Below are positions 33,839-42,743 of a stretch of 53,189 nucleotides of DNA, in pieces. Numbering within the stretch: position 1 is the stretch's first letter; the number at the start of each line of letters is the position of its first letter. Under the pieces are notes generated by a model that was not told the origin of the DNA, searched no databases, and was given only the letters and a program-made list of their open reading frames with translations. The position numbers and the translations under genes were made by a program. The stretch covers positions 1 to 53,189 of the forward strand of contig NZ_JAINDZ010000030.1 in the NCBI RefSeq assembly GCF_019802345.1, in the 5' to 3' direction. This DNA comes from Methylosinus sp. Sm6 (GTDB taxonomy: Bacteria; Pseudomonadota; Alphaproteobacteria; Rhizobiales; Beijerinckiaceae).

Positions 33839-36321
33839 CTGCCGAATTCCTTCGTGAGGCCGCGAACTTCGCCGGTCGCTGCGTTCAGCCGGAACCGCGG
33901 CGCCGGCTGCCTAGCCAAAGCGCCGTCGCGCTGCCAACCTTTTGCGCTCGCCAGCGAAAGCCCGTCGCCTTCGTTGTTGTGCGACAGATTGACCGTGAAA
34001 AGATTCAGCCGGCCGCGTTCAAGTAAGGCGTATTTCAGCATTTTTGCGTCGAATGCGTCGAGGGTGCGAGAGACCACCTTCAGCCCGCAGATGTTTTCTT
34101 CCCATTCTTCGGCGGCAATGTTGACGAGCCGCATTTGCCGTGACGTCCGGTTGAAGAGAACGAGCTCCTGGTAAGTGTTAATTGCCGACAGGCCGCCGTT
34201 GAAGAAGGTGAAGATGGTGATCGTCTTGTCGCCCAATGGCGCCTGCGCCAGTATGTTTTCGGCCATGCTGGGCAGAACGTCGGGAACCATTGCATGCGCG
34301 CCGTCGCCGACGAATGCGATCAGATCGGTTGGGCAAGTGTGCGCCAATGACAGTGTCGCGAGCAAAGCGTCGCCCATGAGCGCGCGTCCGTACCAGCCCG
34401 AAAATCCGCGCCTCGTGCGCGGAACGTTGCGCACGGCCGAAATGCCGCAGCGGCCGACATCGTAGACGCCGGTGTAATCGTAGCCGTCTGCAACGATGAG
34501 GCGCTCGATCAGTCGGCTGAACTGGTGAAAGAAGTAGTTTGGACTCATCGGCGCCGCCGGCAATTTGCTGATGACGTCGGACGGCGTATCGCAGAGCGTC
34601 GACATCGCGGCGATTCTCCGCTCGCGCCGGGCAGGATCAACATCGAGACTACGATCCACCGCTTGCAGGAACGCGCGGCTGTCCATTATGAGCGAATGGT
34701 CGGTAAAGGGCGAAATATGAGCCTGGTTGTGCGTCACCTGCACGATGTCGAAACTTCTGCCCAGTTTTGCCTCCGTGAAGGGCGTTGCGATCTGGGAGAT
34801 TTTGCTCTTTACGAAGAAAAGGCATTGTTCGTTTGGCGGATTGATCCGCCCGTCGGTGTGCAGAAAGCGATAGACGCGTTCGCTGAAGGCGTAGACTCCC
34901 AATGTTCCCAGAAAGTTCGGGTTTCGCACGCCATTGCGGAATTTCGGAATCGATCCCGGATAAGCGAGACTGTCGGTCAGCGCGATGCCGGCGCGATCAG
35001 CGATGTCGAGGACGAGCTCCAACTCGTCGTCGTCCATTGGGCCGCATTGCCACAACACTTTGTCGGGACCGTTGTTGAGTATATCCATGACCGCCCCGAA
35101 CTCGGGCGGATCGCCCTCCGCCGCCGCAAACGGGCCTGTCATGTTGTGGGCTGGCGGCAAGCGCGCCTCGATCGGGCCGCTGACGTCCATCACCGCGCGC
35201 GTCGCGAGCACCACCACCGGACCCTCGCCGGCGTCGTAAAGCGTCGCCGCAGTTTGCAGATCCTCGGCGAGGCGGTCGGGATCGTCCATGTACACGCAAG
35301 GCAAGCGCCGCGCCTTGACGACTTCTCTGCTGTCCTCGTCGGGAGTTATCGTGGCCTGAAACGCGAACCAGGAATTTAAGCGCTGTTCGGCGCACACGAT
35401 GAATCCTTTTGCGCGCGCCTCGCGCAGATTCGCCAGCGTGCCCTTGAATTCGTCGATCATGCCGCTCGTCACGACGATCACAAACGGCTTGCTATAGAGC
35501 TGCCAGTTGGCCATGGCGCCGCAAGCCAGGCTATGCTCGTTTGGGCCGCGTAGGACCGCGGCGCCGACCTCTTTGCAGCAATTCTCGAGGGCGTTAATGA
35601 GGGTCGAGACCACCGAGCCCGTGTAATAGAACATTAGCCATTCGGATCCGGCGCGCTCTGAAAGAAAGGCGGCCAAATTCTCCGCCAGCGCGGATTTTGG
35701 CCGCCGCGCGGCGCCGGGCTTGACCCGCTGGTTCGCATAGCTCATCTCGAAGAAGTCCATCCACAGACACAAGAGTCTGGTCTGCAGAACGCCGCGATCC
35801 TGGGGCATGACGCATCTGATGTAGTTCATGGGGTGGTATTGTATGCGCGCGCGGCCGGGACGTTGGAATACGACAGTCGAAAAAGACGATTGAAACGCCG
35901 GAATAGAGGCGTCGCCTAGTTTCGCGTAAAAATCGGCCAGGGCGCGGTCGAAGTCGTCGATCGACATCGCGGCGAAGTCGGTATCGCTGAAATCGACGAA
36001 GGCCATGCCGACCTGAAAACCGCCTTCCGTCCGCTCCCGCAAAGCGATCAATTTGCCCGCCACACGATCCAAAGTCGACGACTGCACAACGAGCAGGGTC
36101 AGTCGATCCTTGCGGCTCGATAAGAAGCGGATCGCTTTCTCGCGCGCCTCCGAGTAGACGGGATCTTCGACGAGATCGTCCTGACCGCATGGCCATTCGG
36201 CGTCAACGAAGACGCGATGGAAGACGTCTGTCTTGATGTCGTTAATGACGTTCACGCCAGTCTGGAAAAACGACTGGCTTTTCGTAACGACGACGACGGC
36301 GATGGAGATCGAAGTTTCCAC
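33835..36321 (-). CDS. pigD: PigD, thiamine-diphosphate-dependent enzyme of the MAP branch
   Basis: The 828-residue protein has an N-terminal acetolactate-synthase-like region and a C-terminal thiamine diphosphate-binding domain with the GDG motif in AFVGDGAHAMVPDVL. PigD transfers an activated two-carbon unit from pyruvate to an enal or enoyl acceptor, giving 3-acetyloctanal in Serratia. The start is set at GTG 36319-36321 (VETSISIAVVV), because the longer reading from TTG 36396 would run through a GC hairpin and lacks a clear ribosome site. Start uncertain by up to 25 codons. Confidence 0.9.
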   Translation of the reverse strand: METSISIAVVVVTKSQSFFQTGVNVINDIKTDVFHRVFVDAEWPCGQDDLVEDPVYSEAREKAIRFLSSRKDRLTLLVVQSSTLDRVAGKLIALRERTEGGFQVGMAFVDFSDTDFAAMSIDDFDRALADFYAKLGDASIPAFQSSFSTVVFQRPGRARIQYHPMNYIRCVMPQDRGVLQTRLLCLWMDFFEMSYANQRVKPGAARRPKSALAENLAAFLSERAGSEWLMFYYTGSVVSTLINALENCCKEVGAAVLRGPNEHSLACGAMANWQLYSKPFVIVVTSGMIDEFKGTLANLREARAKGFIVCAEQRLNSWFAFQATITPDEDSREVVKARRLPCVYMDDPDRLAEDLQTAATLYDAGEGPVVVLATRAVMDVSGPIEARLPPAHNMTGPFAAAEGDPPEFGAVMDILNNGPDKVLWQCGPMDDDELELVLDIADRAGIALTDSLAYPGSIPKFRNGVRNPNFLGTLGVYAFSERVYRFLHTDGRINPPNEQCLFFVKSKISQIATPFTEAKLGRSFDIVQVTHNQAHISPFTDHSLIMDSRAFLQAVDRSLDVDPARRERRIAAMSTLCDTPSDVISKLPAAPMSPNYFFHQFSRLIERLIVADGYDYTGVYDVGRCGISAVRNVPRTRRGFSGWYGRALMGDALLATLSLAHTCPTDLIAFVGDGAHAMVPDVLPSMAENILAQAPLGDKTITIFTFFNGGLSAINTYQELVLFNRTSRQMRLVNIAAEEWEENICGLKVVSRTLDAFDAKMLKYALLERGRLNLFTVNLSHNNEGDGLSLASAKGWQRDGALARQPAPRFRLNAATGEVRGLTKEFGR

Positions 36322-36371
36322 GGTCGGTTTCCAGCGTTTGTGACAAAAACGACTACGAATTGAAATTCCCG

Positions 36372-36388
36372 CCGGGCGCGACGCCCGG
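36372..36388. repeat. GC-rich hairpin in the pigC-pigD gap
   Basis: CCGGGCG-CGA-CGCCCGG is a perfect 7-bp stem with a 3-nt loop, in the gap between the pigC stop and the favoured pigD start. No T-run follows on the minus strand, so it is more likely an RNA-stability or partial attenuation structure than a full terminator. Confidence 0.45.
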
Positions 36389-36414
36389 AGAGGCAAGAGT
36401 TTTGTGGCGTTCGG

Positions 36415-39132
36415 TCAGGCGGCGGCTTGCCGCTCGGCGCGTTCTTCGATGCGAACGACGCCAGCGTCTCCGTCGAGATAAAGAAAGTCGCCAGTTCGAA
36501 TCTTCAGCGTCCCCGACCGCGTGTTAACGACTGCGGGGATGCCGAACTCCCTCGACACTATGGAGCTGTGGGACAACGGCGAACCGATGTCGGCCACAAC
36601 GCCGGCGGCCAGGACAAAAAGCGGAGTCCAAGAGGCGTCCGTGAATTTGGCCACGAGGATCTCACCCTGCTGAAATTCCTCGGCCTGACGCTGCAAATCG
36701 GTGATAACGCGGGCGCGCGCGACGACGACGCCGGGGCTTGCGGCGAGTCCCACAAGGGCGTCCCCGTCATCCGCCAGCCGCGCCGCTGCGGTTGACCGTT
36801 TTGGCTTATAGCCCCCGACGATGCTCATGGGCGGCTCGTCGGCGCGCAGGTTGATTAGATGCTCGCGCCGGTTTTTCTCAATGAGCTCGCGCGAGAAGGC
36901 TTGCGCCGCGGTCTTTTGGCCCGCGACGTAATCGCGCAGCTCGTTGAAATCGAGAAACGGAAGGTCGGATAGACGCACCATGCCCTCTTCGCTCAACCGT
37001 CGCACGATCTCCAGCGTAATTTTGCGATAGAACCAGGTTTCGGCGACGAAAACGGGCCGGACGCGCTCGCGCAGGTCGGCCATTTTCGCATAGCTGGAGA
37101 TCACGAAGCGCAGCTTCAGCCGCGCCTTCAGCGGAAGGGTCGAGAGCAAGCGCTCCGTATCTTCGCGCCGCTTCGCGTCGCTCTCGCGCATTTTGTCGTA
37201 AAGATCGAATTCGTTTAGCAGATACAGGCGGATGACTTTTAGCAGATAGAGAGGCTCGTCGTTCCAGCGCGCAATGCTCAAATCGAATTCCTGACGCCCG
37301 CGCGATCCGAACTGACGCAGAAACTCCGCGAACGGGCCATCCCAGAACGTCTTGCCGGAGGAGTTGATCTGCAATCGCTCGACCAGCTCGTCCGCCGAGG
37401 CGTCCAAGAAGAGATCGCGCAGCTCTTGGTGAGCCTTCACCGTGTTGGCGAGCGCGACGACGCCTTTGGTGACGTCGATTGTTCGCAGATTGTTGAGCGA
37501 CGCCTTGATCCGGTTGTGCAGGCCTTCGCCTCGCCCGCCGAGCCACGTCTCGCAAAGTTCCGCTAAAGCGTCGTAAAGCGCGAAGGATTGCAGAAAGAAC
37601 GGCATATAGGCCGAGCAGCTCGCCAAGAAGTTGCGGTCGATCAGTTCGAGTTCGGCGTTGAGCTCCTCAAGGCTCATTGTCGTGAGATCGAGCGCGAGAA
37701 ACCTGTCGATGCGCTCTTTGCCCAACGCTTCCATGCGCTGCGCGGTTTTTTCGGCGGTCGCGACGTTGATGATTTGCTGGCGTAGCCAGTATAAGGCGCT
37801 GCGCAGATACGCAAACCCCTTCACCGGCTCGCCGTAGGGATTGCGGTAGTTGGAGAGATCGACCTCGTCGGTGGCGTATCTCTTGGTGAATTTCATGTGA
37901 TCGCGGGTCGGCGGACACTGCGTCAGCATGTAGGCCGAGGCCGAAATGTTGAGATAGACGTATCCGCGGATGTAGCCCATGAAGTGCCGTGACGGCGACA
38001 TATTCAACAGCCCCATAGTCTTGACCGCCGGGCCGTGAATGTTGTGCTGATAGAACCGGCAGAATGACAGACCGAACGGCGTCATCAGCCCGGTGACAAT
38101 CTCTCCCGTGTCCATGCGCGAGAACATCGTATTGTCTCGCAGCGAGTTTTCCGCTTCCTCCGGGTCGGCAAAAACCGCATGGGCGGCGTGCGGGTCGCTC
38201 ACGGTGATGGGCCGCGCTTGCAAAATGGCGATCTTTCCGTCCTTGATCGCCCATTCGACGTCGAGTTCCTTGTCAGCGAAGGCCGGACCGCACGACCGCC
38301 TAATGGTCATCGCGTGTCGCGCGAGCTGCGCGGCCTGATCGTCCGTCAGCGTGGCCGCATCGGCGATCATGGCCGGCGTTTTTTCCAGCGCCACGCCGCC
38401 GTCTCGGTGGCATATCGTGCGCATCGGCTTGTGGCGGACCGTACTCGCGACGGTGAAGTCCGTGCGATCCACGAGATAGCTATCGGTGACGACCTGGCTC
38501 GACACAACTCCCTCGCCGACGCCCCATGCGGCCTCGATGACAATGCGGTTGGCGTCGCCGCCGATAGGATCAGTCGTGAAGAGGACGCCGGCGGCGTCGG
38601 CGTTCACCATCTGCTGAATGACGACGGCGATGGATTTTTCCGTGTCGCCGCTCTGCGCGACCGCCTCACGCCGACGGCCGTAAACCGCCGCATGGTCGGT
38701 CCATAATGACGCCCAACAGCGCTTTATGCAGTCGATGACGGCGCGCTCGCCTTCGACATTCAGGAATGTCTTGTATTGGCCGGCAAAAGAGCTTTCCGCC
38801 GAATCTTCGCTTACAGCCGACGAGCGCACGGCGACCCGCCCGCCTCCGAGCGTTGCATAGGCGGCGGCGATTTCGTGTTGCAGGTCCTGGGGAAACGTAG
38901 CCGCCTCCAAGGCGTCTCGCAGGCGCGCCGGATCGCTGGCGATCGCCTCCCCTGTAAGGCCGACGCGTTCGACGAAGTCGTGATAGGCTCCTGTCGTAAC
39001 GCAATAGGCCTTCGGCGTCGGCAGGCCAGCGCGCACGAGCGCGTTCAGCGACGCCGCTTTTCCTCCCAGCGTCAGGCGATCCCCCTCGACGGTTCCGTCG
39101 AGCGCTCGGACGTATTTCATCGTATCGGCCAT
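36415..39132 (-). CDS. pigC: PigC, terminal condensing enzyme (ATP-grasp / PEP-utilising)
   Basis: The 905-residue protein has the pyruvate-phosphate-dikinase-type ATP-binding domain (GGKAASLNALVRAGLPTPKA, RVAVRSSAVSEDSAESSFAG, DVEWAIKDGKIAILQARPIT), a pathway-specific middle (about 380-780), and a C-terminal phosphohistidine domain with GSPLSHSSIVSREFGIPAVV. PigC condenses MBC with MAP to prodigiosin, using ATP. The ATG at 39130-39132 starts the conserved part and has AAGAGAA upstream; the frame is open about 90 codons further up through pigB. Confidence 0.95.
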   Translation of the reverse strand: MADTMKYVRALDGTVEGDRLTLGGKAASLNALVRAGLPTPKAYCVTTGAYHDFVERVGLTGEAIASDPARLRDALEAATFPQDLQHEIAAAYATLGGGRVAVRSSAVSEDSAESSFAGQYKTFLNVEGERAVIDCIKRCWASLWTDHAAVYGRRREAVAQSGDTEKSIAVVIQQMVNADAAGVLFTTDPIGGDANRIVIEAAWGVGEGVVSSQVVTDSYLVDRTDFTVASTVRHKPMRTICHRDGGVALEKTPAMIADAATLTDDQAAQLARHAMTIRRSCGPAFADKELDVEWAIKDGKIAILQARPITVSDPHAAHAVFADPEEAENSLRDNTMFSRMDTGEIVTGLMTPFGLSFCRFYQHNIHGPAVKTMGLLNMSPSRHFMGYIRGYVYLNISASAYMLTQCPPTRDHMKFTKRYATDEVDLSNYRNPYGEPVKGFAYLRSALYWLRQQIINVATAEKTAQRMEALGKERIDRFLALDLTTMSLEELNAELELIDRNFLASCSAYMPFFLQSFALYDALAELCETWLGGRGEGLHNRIKASLNNLRTIDVTKGVVALANTVKAHQELRDLFLDASADELVERLQINSSGKTFWDGPFAEFLRQFGSRGRQEFDLSIARWNDEPLYLLKVIRLYLLNEFDLYDKMRESDAKRREDTERLLSTLPLKARLKLRFVISSYAKMADLRERVRPVFVAETWFYRKITLEIVRRLSEEGMVRLSDLPFLDFNELRDYVAGQKTAAQAFSRELIEKNRREHLINLRADEPPMSIVGGYKPKRSTAAARLADDGDALVGLAASPGVVVARARVITDLQRQAEEFQQGEILVAKFTDASWTPLFVLAAGVVADIGSPLSHSSIVSREFGIPAVVNTRSGTLKIRTGDFLYLDGDAGVVRIEERAERQAAA

Positions 39133-39179
39133 TGCTATTCTCTTGCTGGAAGTTGACGAATTAAATGGCTCGCGACTCG

Positions 39180-40829
39180 CTAGATCGCCGTGAATTCTTC
39201 CGCGCGCGGCGCGCTTGTTGCGTGCAGCGAGACCTTCAAATGTTCGGCGGCGTCGAGTCCCGCGCCGACGGCGGATTCGAAATTGCCGACTCCATAGGTG
39301 TCCTGATTGGCGAAAACGATACGACCCCAGGGCGCCGACGCTCTGCGGAAGACGTCGCTTTTCATTTGTCCCGGACGAGGCGATACGAGCCCTTTGGGCC
39401 AAAGCCACAGGCGAATGTCCTCGACCGCTTGTGGCGAAACGCCTGCGCAGGCCAATATGTCCGAGACCTCGGCTCGCGCCGTTTCTTGAAGGTCTCGGAA
39501 CGCCGCTTTGGCGAGCCGGCCCTGATTGTCGCGGCGAGATACAGGCTTAAGGAGGGTGAGCACGCCCCTTGGATGGCTTCGCGTCGGATCGAGCCAGTTC
39601 GCGGAGATGCAGCCGCCAATCCGGCACCAGCCCCAAGGGGCGACCCGGTTTTCATTTCCGCCGATGACATATGCGCCGAAGCGGTCGGCCCAGACCGGCT
39701 GCTTCAAAACGACGTTCGCGACGACATAGTCGCCGTACTCGATCTCGGCCATCGCGGCCTGCTGCGCGGAGGGAAGGTCGCAGATCGCGTCAAGCGCCGC
39801 GTGTTTCGACGCCGCCCACACGACCGCGCGCGTCTCGACCACATGCTGCTGTCCCTCGCGTTCAAAGGTCACGCGATAGCGGTCGGCGCCGCGGCTGAGC
39901 ACGGATGTGACTTTCGCCCCGTTGACGCAGCGAAAGCCGTCGCGCATTTCAAGACGCTCGCGCAACCGCTCCGACACGAAGCCGTTGCCGCCCGGAAATG
40001 CGACAAGCTCGCCATACAGGTAGCCAATAAGGAAGTGGAGCCCAACGTATCCCGATACATCGTCGAGCGTCAGGCTTTCGACCTGCAGCGTCGTGACGAT
40101 GGCGTCACGAATCAGATTGTCGAGGCTTTTAGGGGGACGCAGGTCTGGCGGCAGCGTGTCTTGAAGGCGAGCGTCGGACAGCAACTGCCCCAGAGTGACG
40201 CTGTCGAACTGCTCCATCTCGGCGCGGGTCCAGCCGTCGGCGGGATTCCACGGAATGGAGGGGTGGCGGCCCTGTCCGGGCGCCATGCGCGCCAGATAAG
40301 CGTTCAGATGCGCGAAGATCGGGTCGCCAAGCCGCTTTTCTGCGGCGACGTAGGCTTGGCCCGACAGCGCGGCCGCGACGAGCGATCCGGTCAGGCGGTA
40401 AACTTTGGGGTTCAGAAGAGATGCGGGATGGGAAAGAAAAGCGCGTGACACGACGCCGAGATTGCCGATCAATTCGCCGGTCTTGAAAAGAACCAGCAAA
40501 TCGTCGGCCGCCGAGCGCCACAAACCCCACAGCCCGAGGTCTCTCAGGAGTTCTGCGATTCTTCCGTCGGGCGCCGGCGATTGCAGGCAGGCGCCTGCAG
40601 TAGGAAACCGCAATTCGCCATGGCGCTCGAAGCGGGCGGCGCCGCCGACATTGCGACCCTGTTCGAGCAGAGTCACATCAAATCCTTCCATGCGCCACGC
40701 GGCCGTCAGTCCCGCCAATCCGCCGCCGACGACGATCACGTCCGCGAAATTTGGCGCATTGAACGGACGGCTATTTTCAAAATGTTCGAGTTCTTGTGAA
40801 GCCGGCCTGTCAAATTCTCGCGTAAGCAT
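39180..40829 (-). CDS. pigB: PigB, FAD-dependent oxidase, soluble part
   Basis: The 549-residue protein has the FAD-binding motif VIVVGGGLAGLTAAWRM (about residues 31-47), followed by VTLLEQGRNVGGAARF, and the end of an amine-oxidase/phytoene-desaturase-like fold (NQDTYGVGNFESAVGAGLDA). PigB oxidises the dihydro precursor H2MAP to MAP. As I recall, Serratia PigB is about 670 residues with transmembrane helices before the FAD domain; this one lacks them, while the gene just upstream encodes a four-helix protein. GGGAG precedes the ATG. Confidence 0.85.
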   Translation of the reverse strand: MLTREFDRPASQELEHFENSRPFNAPNFADVIVVGGGLAGLTAAWRMEGFDVTLLEQGRNVGGAARFERHGELRFPTAGACLQSPAPDGRIAELLRDLGLWGLWRSAADDLLVLFKTGELIGNLGVVSRAFLSHPASLLNPKVYRLTGSLVAAALSGQAYVAAEKRLGDPIFAHLNAYLARMAPGQGRHPSIPWNPADGWTRAEMEQFDSVTLGQLLSDARLQDTLPPDLRPPKSLDNLIRDAIVTTLQVESLTLDDVSGYVGLHFLIGYLYGELVAFPGGNGFVSERLRERLEMRDGFRCVNGAKVTSVLSRGADRYRVTFEREGQQHVVETRAVVWAASKHAALDAICDLPSAQQAAMAEIEYGDYVVANVVLKQPVWADRFGAYVIGGNENRVAPWGWCRIGGCISANWLDPTRSHPRGVLTLLKPVSRRDNQGRLAKAAFRDLQETARAEVSDILACAGVSPQAVEDIRLWLWPKGLVSPRPGQMKSDVFRRASAPWGRIVFANQDTYGVGNFESAVGAGLDAAEHLKVSLHATSAPRAEEFTAI

Positions 40830-40913
40830 CGCAATCTCCCAAGCTTCGAGGCGCGTGGCCTAGCTCGGCCGCGCCGCGGCCGCAAAATCGTGGGCGTTCA
40901 ATGCAGGCTTGGT

Positions 40914-41405
40914 CTATCGGTTCTGCGGCGTCGACGCCGGCGTGCGCTGTCGTATATCGTCGTCTCGCGTCACCTTCGGTCGCGTTGCAGGAGCGCGCCG
41001 CTTTTGCAACTTGTCGCGTATCAGCAAAATTGCGACGATCGCGAAAGGCAGATCGATAGCAACAATCTCCGGAGTCGTTCTTGCGAGTATGGCGATGAAA
41101 CAGGCGATCATCGCCAATTGACCGATCGCCGCCGCCATCACGAGGCGGTCAAAAAGATAGCTGACGCCAGAAGCGAACAGCGCCACTCCGACGACGGCGG
41201 TCATAGCGCCGCCATGGTCCGCAAGCCACCGGCTGATCGGCTCCAGGAGCGTTCCGGCATTGTTGATCGCCGCGGTGCGCAGTGTTTGCGGCACATCCTC
41301 TATGCTGGGGACGGTTTTCGCCAGTCCCGCCAGGACATAAAGCAGACCAAATATGAAACGTGCGTAGCGCATGAATTTCCACCAAATAATGTTTGCGTGC
41401 GCCAT
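40914..41405 (-). CDS. DoxX-like four-helix membrane protein, first gene of the prodiginine cluster
   Basis: The product (163 residues from ATG 41405, 152 from ATG 41372) has four predicted membrane helices: ARFIFGLLYVLAGLAK, AMTAVVGVALFASGVSYLF, LVMAAAIGQLAMIACFIAIL and IVAIDLPFAIVAILLI. A positively charged tail follows (RDKLQKRRAPATRPK). The pattern is DoxX-like. It ends 84 bp before pigB on the same strand. It may correspond to the membrane N-terminal part of PigB in other species; otherwise it is an accessory protein of unknown role. DoxX-like assignment is by helix pattern only. Confidence 0.7.
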   Translation of the reverse strand: MAHANIIWWKFMRYARFIFGLLYVLAGLAKTVPSIEDVPQTLRTAAINNAGTLLEPISRWLADHGGAMTAVVGVALFASGVSYLFDRLVMAAAIGQLAMIACFIAILARTTPEIVAIDLPFAIVAILLIRDKLQKRRAPATRPKVTRDDDIRQRTPASTPQNR

Positions 41406-41529
41406 GCAAACCACAACTGAATATATAAGACGCAATTACGGTAAGCGGGCACACATAGATTGCTATGCTCAGATATTACTCTAATCCTGCTTCCTGTGGA
41501 ATGGTAATACCTCAGTATCAGTGAAGTGT
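41406..41529 (-). promoter_or_regulatory. Leader region of the prodiginine cluster with two small inverted repeats
   Basis: This AT-rich stretch lies just upstream of the first cluster gene and is the natural place for the main promoter. It holds CATAG-ATTG-CTATG (41454-41467) and ATAC-CTCA-GTAT (41507-41518), which could be operators. I could not settle on a convincing -35/-10 pair, and no regulator gene is present nearby. Confidence 0.4.
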
Positions 41530-41685
41530 CAAGCGATCGCGTTGCGCATGGGGCGCCTTCAGGCGGCGTGGTCGCTGATGGCGGCGCTCGGCGGCGGCTG
41601 GACCGCGCCTGTCTTTACGCCGCCCGCATTGGAGCAGCCCTGCGCGCTATGCGAATTGGCGACGCAGGCCGCGCCGAAATCATAG
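41530..41685 (+). pseudogene. C-terminal scrap of a NodT/TolC-like outer-membrane efflux protein
   Basis: The frame encodes QAIALRMGRLQAAWSLMAAL followed by GGGWTAPVF and a stop at 41683-41685. 'RLQAA...ALGGGW' is the usual end of NodT-family RND outer-membrane lipoproteins. The rest of the gene is missing, so it is a remnant left at the cluster border. Confidence 0.5.
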
Positions 41686-41792
41686 AGCGAGTTCGGCGAC
41701 TCGTTCGTCGCCGAATGCTGTCTGCCGCCGGGACGCTTCGACGGCTTCGCGGAACGTTGATCGTCCGTTAGCGCTCATCCGGCGCCGGTCAC

Positions 41793-41862
41793 TCAGCAGG
41801 CTTGAAATTCCAAGGCATGAGCGCCTCGATGTCCTGGTTGGGCCATGGGTTAGCCCATCGAG
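41793..41862 (-). pseudogene. C-terminal fragment of an IS66-type transposase
   Basis: The minus strand encodes NPWPNQDIEALMPWNFKPAE and a stop at 41793. The 'ALMPWNF'/'ELLPWNW' ending is typical of IS66 transposases. Only about 20 codons remain. The following 41863-42030 has no gene; it contains a hairpin CGTTTTCG-TTGGT-CGAAAACG at 41954-41974 without a T-run. Confidence 0.45.
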
Positions 41863-42029
41863 ATGTTCGCCGAGCCGGCCGCGTGGCGCGCGGGACCAGG
41901 GGATGAAGCTGGGTTCGGCGCAGTGATGCGGGGGCGGAAAGGCGCTGAATTGCCGTTTTCGTTGGTCGAAAACGCCGTGGGGAGCCGGAGGACGGGGCAA
42001 GGCGTCGAAGGGGATTCCGGGCGATCCGA

Positions 42030-42743
42030 CTAGTGGCGTGATTCAGCCATTTTGAACGGGGAAGACCGGATAGAGGCTTTGAGCTTGATGCGGGCGTCGG
42101 CGGTGGTGAACTGCCAGTCCGCCTTTGCCTGATGCGTGTTTCGGTCGGCGACCCAGGCGGCCACTTCGGCGCGCAGGCTCTCGATGTCGCGGATGCGGCG
42201 CGCGAGACATTGCGAGGACAGAACGCTGAGCTTGCTCTCGGCCATATCGAGCCAGCTTCCGTGCTTGGGCGTGTGACGCCATTCGAAACGCTCGGTCAGC
42301 CGTCGGGCCTTGTCGGGCGCGAAAGCCTGATAGAGCGAGGCGGATTTGTGCGTGTTCAGATTGTCCTGCACGAGCACGATCTTCGTCGCCTGCGGAAACA
42401 TCACGTCGGCGACATGCTCGAGCGCATGCGCATAATCGATCGCAGTATGGCGCTCGGTCACGATCGCTTCACGCTTGCCTTCGAGCGGCGCGAAAATCAT
42501 GAAGATGCTGGCGGTTCCGTTGCGCTCATATTCATAGTCGACGCGTTGCGGCTGCCCGGGCTGCATCGGCATGGGCGGGCGTGTCTCCTTCATCAGCTGC
42601 TTGGTCGCCTCATCGAGACAGACCACCGGCAGCGACGGATCATGCGGACGCCGATAGACTTCGAGCACGTCCTCCATCGCGGCGACGAAGGCCGCGTCCG
42701 CATGCGGAGGAATGACCCACTGCTCCTTGTGATGCGGCTGCAA
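42030..42743 (-). CDS. IS630 transposase, C-terminal reading frame (DDE part)
   Basis: This frame carries the catalytic core: D in PVVCLDEATKQL, D in IVLVQDNLNTHK and E in SWLDMAESKLSVL. It is joined to the upstream frame by a +1 (or -2) shift at an A7 run (42748-42754). Such homopolymers are used for programmed frameshifting in several IS families; a simple mutation is the alternative. The stop codon (42030-42032) overlaps the element end. Confidence 0.8.
   Translation of the reverse strand: MQPHHKEQWVIPPHADAAFVAAMEDVLEVYRRPHDPSLPVVCLDEATKQLMKETRPPMPMQPGQPQRVDYEYERNGTASIFMIFAPLEGKREAIVTERHTAIDYAHALEHVADVMFPQATKIVLVQDNLNTHKSASLYQAFAPDKARRLTERFEWRHTPKHGSWLDMAESKLSVLSSQCLARRIRDIESLRAEVAAWVADRNTHQAKADWQFTTADARIKLKASIRSSPFKMAESRH

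Noticed and set aside
36415-39408. PigC with 92 extra N-terminal residues
   Set aside because: The extension is read inside pigB, has no similarity to the family and no ribosome site; ATG 39132 is preferred.
16307-41405. Reading the cluster as tambjamine or undecylprodigiosin genes
   Set aside because: PigD, PigE and PigB homologues for the MAP branch are present, and no RedL/RedK-type or TamT/TamH-type genes are seen.
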